NCBI GenBank assembly: GCA_013153375.1
Contig: JAADEN010000158.1
Coordinates: 1 to 11,259, forward strand
DNA length: 11,259 nt
Direction of reading: 5' to 3'
Source of the DNA: Chloroflexota bacterium
GTDB lineage: Bacteria > Chloroflexota > Anaerolineae > Anaerolineales > DRMV01
The position numbers were made by a program, and so were the translations under genes. Within the stretch, counting starts at the first letter, position 1. The number at the start of each line of letters is the position of its first letter. Below are positions 8,078 to 11,259 of this stretch, in pieces. Below the pieces are notes generated by a model. It had not been told where the DNA came from and made no database searches. It saw nothing but the letters and a program-made list of their open reading frames with translations.

Positions 8078-8782
8078 GTGACCACGACCTCCTTTGACGG
8101 TTTTTCCAACGAACCCGTGCGCTGGGTGCCCCTACCCGCGCCCTTGTTCCGCGCGGTCATTCCTCACATTGAGGATGTGGAAGAACTGCGGGCCGTGCTG
8201 TATGTGTTCTGGCGCTTCGCGTTCTCCGAAGCCCCGGTGCACTATTTGACCGACGCGGACGCCGCGGCCGACGAGGCCTACTGGGGCCACCTGGGGCCTA
8301 CCGCGGCGCAGCGCCGCCCGCGCGTGCGCGCCGCGCTGGACGCCGCGGTGCAGCGGGGCGTCCTGCTGGCCGTGGACGACGCGGACCCCGCGGGCCCGCG
8401 GTACTATTTCCTCAACAGCCCCAAAGGGCGGGCCGCGGCCGAGGCCCTGCGCAGCGGCCGCTGGCACCCCCAGAGGGACGAACTGCCGCCTCCCGAAGCC
8501 CTGACCACGCCCAACATCTTTCGCCTCTACGAAGAGAACTTCGGACCCTTGACGCCACTCATCGCCGATCGTCTGCGGGACGCGCTCCAACGCTACCCCG
8601 AACCGTGGATCGTCGAGGCCATGAGCCTGGCCGTGGAGCGCAACGCCCGCCATTGGCGCTATGTGGAGGCCATCCTGGAACGCTGGACCACCGAGGGACG
8701 CGATGACCGACGCTCTGAAAGACATTCTGCGACGCCTGAGGCCAAGTACAAGCGGGACCCCTACGCCCGCTTCTACGAATGA
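8078..8782 (+). CDS. DnaD-like replication protein (DnaB_2 domain)
   Basis: A 234-residue protein. Residues 142-208 resemble the DnaD/phage replication C-terminal domain (DnaB_2): TPNIFRLYEENFG, a helical segment, then PEPWIVEAMSLAV and HWRYVEAILERW. The N-terminal 125 residues look like a winged-helix-type module (inference). In Gram-positive bacteria DnaD helps remodel the origin and recruit the helicase loader, so a helicase-loading role fits its place between dnaB and a DnaC-like ATPase. The GTG start at 8078 is chosen because AAGGA (8067-8071) lies 6 nt upstream; the ATG at 8071 is in another frame and soon stops. The last 26 codons overlap the next gene in a different frame. The domain call is good; the exact role is inferred. 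Confidence 0.82.
   Translation: MTTTSFDGFSNEPVRWVPLPAPLFRAVIPHIEDVEELRAVLYVFWRFAFSEAPVHYLTDADAAADEAYWGHLGPTAAQRRPRVRAALDAAVQRGVLLAVDDADPAGPRYYFLNSPKGRAAAEALRSGRWHPQRDELPPPEALTTPNIFRLYEENFGPLTPLIADRLRDALQRYPEPWIVEAMSLAVERNARHWRYVEAILERWTTEGRDDRRSERHSATPEAKYKRDPYARFYE
8693..8705 (+). promoter_or_regulatory. Ribosome-binding site that sets the start of the DnaC-like ATPase
   Basis: GAGGGA (8693-8698) lies 4 nt before ATG (8703-8705), inside the upstream DnaD-like gene. The earlier in-frame ATG at 8661 has no comparable site and would add residues encoded under the DnaD domain. This supports 8703 as the start and suggests translational coupling. Confidence 0.6.
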
Positions 8783-10082
8783 GCCTCCGCCCGACGATGC
8801 CGACCAGGTATGCCCCATTTGCGGCGGCCTGGGCTATGTGTATCGGGCCGTGCCCGTGGATCATCCCGACTACGGGCGGCTCTTCCCTTGCCAGTGCCAG
8901 GCCGAGCGTCGCCGCGCCGCGTTGCGCCGCCGCCTGCACGCCTGGAGCCGCCTGCGCAATCTGTCGCGCTTCACCTTCGAGACTTTCGAGCCCCAGGGCC
9001 GCCCCCACACGCCGCCGCATCAGGCCGCCTCGCTGCGTTTGGCCTACGAGGCTGCCCGCGCGTTCGCGGCCGAACCCAAGGGCTGGCTGCTGCTGACCGG
9101 CCCCTACGGCTGCGGCAAGACCCACCTGGCCGCAGCCATCGCCAACGAAGCCGTCGAGCGCGGCATCCCGACCCTGTTCTGGACCGTGCCGGATCTGTTG
9201 GACGAACTCCGCACGGGCTACGGACATGGCGAATTCGAAACCCGCTTTCAGGCCACCCGCGAGGTGGATCTGCTGGTGCTGGACGACCTGGGCACCCAGG
9301 CCGCGACCGAATGGGCGCGCGAAAAACTGTTCCAACTGCTCAACTACCGCTATCTGAACGAACTGCCCACCGTCATCACCACCAACCTGGCCTTGGAGGA
9401 CCTGGATCCCCGGCTGATGTCGCGGCTGGGCGACTCGCGGCTGGTGCGCCGGGTGAGCATCGACGCGCCCGATTATCGGCGGCCCATGGCCGTGGGCTCC
9501 CGCGAGGCCATGTCGCTGCTGCCCATGCTCAGCGATCGCACCTTCGAGACCTTCCAAACCCGCCATGTCAAAAGCCGGCAGGCGCGCAACCAATTGCGCA
9601 AGGCCCTGCGCATCGCCCAGGAATACGCCCGCCATCCCCAGGGCTGGCTGGTGTTCTTGGGGCCGTCGGGCACGGGCAAAACCCATCTGGCCGCGGCCAT
9701 CGCGCACGAGCGCCAGCGGATGGGCGACAACCCGCTGCTGGTCTTCATGCCCGACCTGCTCGACCACCTGCGGGCCACTTTCCGGCCCGACAGCCCGGTG
9801 ACCTACGATCAGAAATTCGAGATGCTGCGGGCGACGCCCTTGCTCATCCTGGACGATGTCGGGCGGCAGGCCACCTCGCCTTGGGCCCGCGAGAAGTTGT
9901 ACCAGTTGCTCAACTACCGCTATGTGGCCCGCAAACCCACCATCATCACCACCACCCTCACCCTGGCCGAATTCGAGCCCTGGCTGCGCACCCGTCTGCT
10001 GGACCGCCGCCTGAGCCGGGTGGTGTCCCTGGCCGAGGTGCCCTCGTTCATCACCGGCGATGTGGGCGAGACGGCCCCTTGA
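8703..10082 (+). CDS. Tandem AAA+ DnaC/DnaI-like helicase-loader ATPase
   Basis: A 459-residue protein with an unusual duplicated architecture. An N-terminal cysteine cluster, CPIC (37-40) plus CQC (63-65), probably binds zinc. Module 1 has Walker A GPYGCGKT (133-140) and Walker B LLVLDDLG (Asp194, Asp195). Module 2 has Walker A GPSGTGKT (320-327) and Walker B LLILDDVG (Asp384, Asp385). The modules share AREKLFQLLNYRY / AREKLYQLLNYRY after Walker B and a 17-base identical DNA stretch (9337-9353 and 9907-9923), showing internal duplication. Both carry Arg-rich sensor/finger-like segments near their ends. DnaC and DnaI, the classic loaders, have one AAA+ module. The context with dnaB and a DnaD-like gene supports helicase loading, which is inference. 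An IstB-like transposition ATPase is less likely because no transposase is adjacent. Confidence 0.88.
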   Translation: MTDALKDILRRLRPSTSGTPTPASTNEPPPDDADQVCPICGGLGYVYRAVPVDHPDYGRLFPCQCQAERRRAALRRRLHAWSRLRNLSRFTFETFEPQGRPHTPPHQAASLRLAYEAARAFAAEPKGWLLLTGPYGCGKTHLAAAIANEAVERGIPTLFWTVPDLLDELRTGYGHGEFETRFQATREVDLLVLDDLGTQAATEWAREKLFQLLNYRYLNELPTVITTNLALEDLDPRLMSRLGDSRLVRRVSIDAPDYRRPMAVGSREAMSLLPMLSDRTFETFQTRHVKSRQARNQLRKALRIAQEYARHPQGWLVFLGPSGTGKTHLAAAIAHERQRMGDNPLLVFMPDLLDHLRATFRPDSPVTYDQKFEMLRATPLLILDDVGRQATSPWAREKLYQLLNYRYVARKPTIITTTLTLAEFEPWLRTRLLDRRLSRVVSLAEVPSFITGDVGETAP

Positions 10083-10225
10083 AGCGTGGCCCCGACCGCG
10101 CTGGACGCAACCCTGACGCGCCGCGGGTGCGCCCCGGCGAGGCCGTCCGCCCTCGAGGCCCGGTCCCCGAGTTGCCGATCTCGCCGCAGAGCCCGCGGCG
10201 CCGCGCCCGGAGCCCATCCCCCTGA
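10079..10225 (+). CDS. Possible small Pro/Arg-rich protein (48 aa), doubtful
   Basis: An open frame starts with TTG (10079-10081), which overlaps the stop of the upstream ATPase in a TTGA junction, and ends at TGA (10223-10225). It would encode a basic peptide rich in Pro and Arg, containing PRVRPGEAVRPRGPVPELPI. Third codon positions are about 85% G/C, near that of the neighbours. It has no clear ribosome site (only GGGCGAGA upstream), no recognised family and a rare start codon, so it could be an accident of composition. It covers most of the 172-bp stretch that otherwise holds no gene. Confidence 0.3.
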   Translation: MKRGPDRAGRNPDAPRVRPGEAVRPRGPVPELPISPQSPRRRARSPSP

Positions 10226-10254
10226 AACCGTGGGGGTATCATCGAGGAGTTGGC

Positions 10255-11088
10255 ATGACCGCAGAACCCACGCTGACCGATCTGGAAATTCTGGCCCGCC
10301 AGGCCGGGGCCATGCTCATCGTGGGCTTCGGCCAGCGGCACCAGGTGCGCCGCAAAGGCACTTACATTGACCTGGTCACCGAGGTGGACACCGCGACCGA
10401 GGCGTTTTTGATCGCCCAAATTCGCAGCCGCTTTCCCGACCATCATCTGGTGGCCGAGGAGACGGGCGTGCATCCCGGCACGGCCGCGGGGCCCCGCTGG
10501 TACATTGACCCTCTGGACGGCACGGTGAACTACGCGCACGGGATGCCGTACTTCTCCGTCTCTTTGGCCTACGCGGACGCGTCTGGCCTGCGTTACGCCG
10601 CGGTGTACGACCCCTGGCGGGACGAATGCTTTTGCGCCGCCCGCGGCCAGGGCGCCTGGCTCAACGGGCGTCGCCTGACCGTCAGCCGCCGCGAAAACCT
10701 GGCCGACAGCCTGCTGATCACCGGTTTTCCCTACGACCGCTGGACCAACCCCGACAACAATGTGAACCACTTCACGCACTTCCTGCTGCGCTCCAGCGGC
10801 GTGCTGCGCCTGGGCTCGGCCGCGCTGGATCTGGCGTATGTGGCCGCGGGCCGGGCCGACGGCTTCTGGGAGTTGCGCCTCAAGCCCTGGGATGTGGCCG
10901 CGGGCGCGCTGCTGGTGCGCGAGGCCGGCGGGGTGGTGACGGACCCCACAGGCGCGGCCCTGAACCTGGACCAAACGGCCATCTCGGTGGTGGCGGCCAA
11001 CCCCGAGTTGCACGCCGCCATGCTGGAAGTGCTGGCCCTCTCGGCCCGCTCCCAACCTCAACCCCGGGAGGAGTCGCATGGACGGTAA
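10255..11088 (+). CDS. Inositol monophosphatase family protein
   Basis: A 277-residue Mg2+-dependent phosphatase. Metal-binding motifs are present in order: VAEET (about 65-69), WYIDPLDGTVNY (about 82-93) and WDVAAG (about 212-217). These match the inositol monophosphatase/SuhB superfamily. The substrate may be inositol-1-phosphate, but relatives also hydrolyse fructose-1,6-bisphosphate, histidinol phosphate or 3'-phosphoadenosine compounds, and the sequence alone does not decide. Length is normal for the family and no signal peptide is seen, so it is cytoplasmic. The start ATG at 10255 is supported by GAGGAG (10244-10249) 5 nt upstream. The end overlaps the next gene by 11 bp, suggesting co-translation. 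Confidence 0.93.
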   Translation: MTAEPTLTDLEILARQAGAMLIVGFGQRHQVRRKGTYIDLVTEVDTATEAFLIAQIRSRFPDHHLVAEETGVHPGTAAGPRWYIDPLDGTVNYAHGMPYFSVSLAYADASGLRYAAVYDPWRDECFCAARGQGAWLNGRRLTVSRRENLADSLLITGFPYDRWTNPDNNVNHFTHFLLRSSGVLRLGSAALDLAYVAAGRADGFWELRLKPWDVAAGALLVREAGGVVTDPTGAALNLDQTAISVVAANPELHAAMLEVLALSARSQPQPREESHGR

Positions 11089-11259
11089 ACCGCGCCCCCG
11101 CGGGCCGCGCTTCGGCCCGCAAAGCGCGCTGATTTTGGCGTTGCTGCTCGCGCTTGTGGCGGCCTGTGTTCCGGCCGAGGCCACGCCGCCGCCCACGCCG
11201 CGGGAACCCACGCTCACGGCCACGGCCACCGCGACCGCGGCGCCGCCCACCCGTACGCC
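11078..11259 (+). CDS. Lipoprotein of unknown function, 3'-partial
   Basis: Sixty codons are visible before the window ends. The N-terminus is basic (MDGKPRPRGPRFGP), followed by a hydrophobic stretch (ALILALLLALVAAC) ending in a lipobox-like VAAC, so Cys30 should be lipidated after signal peptidase II cleavage and the protein anchored outside the cytoplasmic membrane. The sequence after it is a Thr/Pro/Ala-rich linker, common in exported lipoproteins of this type; the functional domain lies downstream, out of view. GGGAGGAG (11066-11073) sits 4 nt before the ATG. The first 11 bases overlap the phosphatase gene in another frame. Confidence 0.75.
   Translation, partial: MDGKPRPRGPRFGPQSALILALLLALVAACVPAEATPPPTPREPTLTATATATAAPPTRT

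Noticed and set aside
8661..8702. Earlier ATG for the loader gene
   Set aside because: It lacks a ribosome-binding site, whereas ATG 8703 has GAGGGA at good spacing; using it would lengthen the overlap to 122 bp.
8810..10078. Long plus-strand frame overlapping the loader gene in another phase
   Set aside because: Its translation is Pro/Arg/Gly-rich shadow sequence under a gene with clear ATPase motifs. Only its last 48 codons, beyond the loader stop, are kept as a doubtful small gene.
8559..10217. 552-codon minus-strand frame opposite the DnaC-like gene
   Set aside because: It is an antisense shadow; its internal repetition simply reflects the duplicated AAA+ modules on the other strand.
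10218..10242. CCCCC/GGGGG hairpin and TATCAT before the phosphatase gene as a terminator or promoter
   Set aside because: The stem is only 5 bp with a 9-base loop and no T run. TATCAT has no -35 partner at 16-18 bp and sits against the ribosome site, leaving no room for a leader.
1..11259. Absence of CTAG
   Set aside because: I saw no CTAG, but this tetramer is rare in most bacteria, so it is not specific evidence here, unlike ACGT and AGCT.

Overview
The window comes from a G+C-rich (roughly two thirds G+C) bacterial chromosome. Gene order (intein-rich class II ribonucleotide reductase, BFN/DUF151 protein, DnaB helicase, DnaD-like protein, DnaC-like ATPase, inositol monophosphatase family, lipoprotein) and protein flavour suggest a Chloroflexota, Anaerolineae-type organism. 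That assignment is inference from family knowledge, not from a search. All genes read on the + strand. There are no RNA genes, CRISPR arrays or insertion sequences; the mobile elements are inteins.

Region 1 (1-5632) is the 3' part of one very long gene for an adenosylcobalamin-dependent class II ribonucleotide reductase (NrdJ). The host protein is interrupted by at least three inteins: the C-terminal part of one that starts before the window (to 640), a complete 413-residue one (1265-2503) and a complete 446-residue one (3398-4735). The first two sit immediately before cysteines used in catalysis, so those residues serve both as splicing nucleophile and as enzyme chemistry. About 57% of the visible reading frame is intein. 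The host part ends in a disordered linker, a TSCPD-type domain and a cysteine-rich tail. A strong ribosome-binding site followed by an in-frame GTG lies just before the TSCPD domain.

Region 2 (5633-5765) is a transcription boundary: a strong GC hairpin followed by T residues, then a sigma70-like promoter (TTGCCA, 17 bp, TAGAAT).

Region 3 (5766-10082) is a replication cluster: BFN-domain protein, replicative helicase DnaB, a DnaD-like protein, and a tandem AAA+ DnaC/DnaI-like ATPase with a cysteine cluster. The last two overlap by 80 bp in different frames. Together they look like a helicase plus its loading machinery.

Region 4 (10083-11259) has a 172-bp stretch with one doubtful small Pro/Arg-rich reading frame, an inositol-monophosphatase family enzyme, and the start of a lipoprotein gene overlapping it.

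The most unexpected global signal is compositional. The palindrome ACGT seems to be absent from the whole window and AGCT occurs once, with synonymous codons switched systematically to avoid both.
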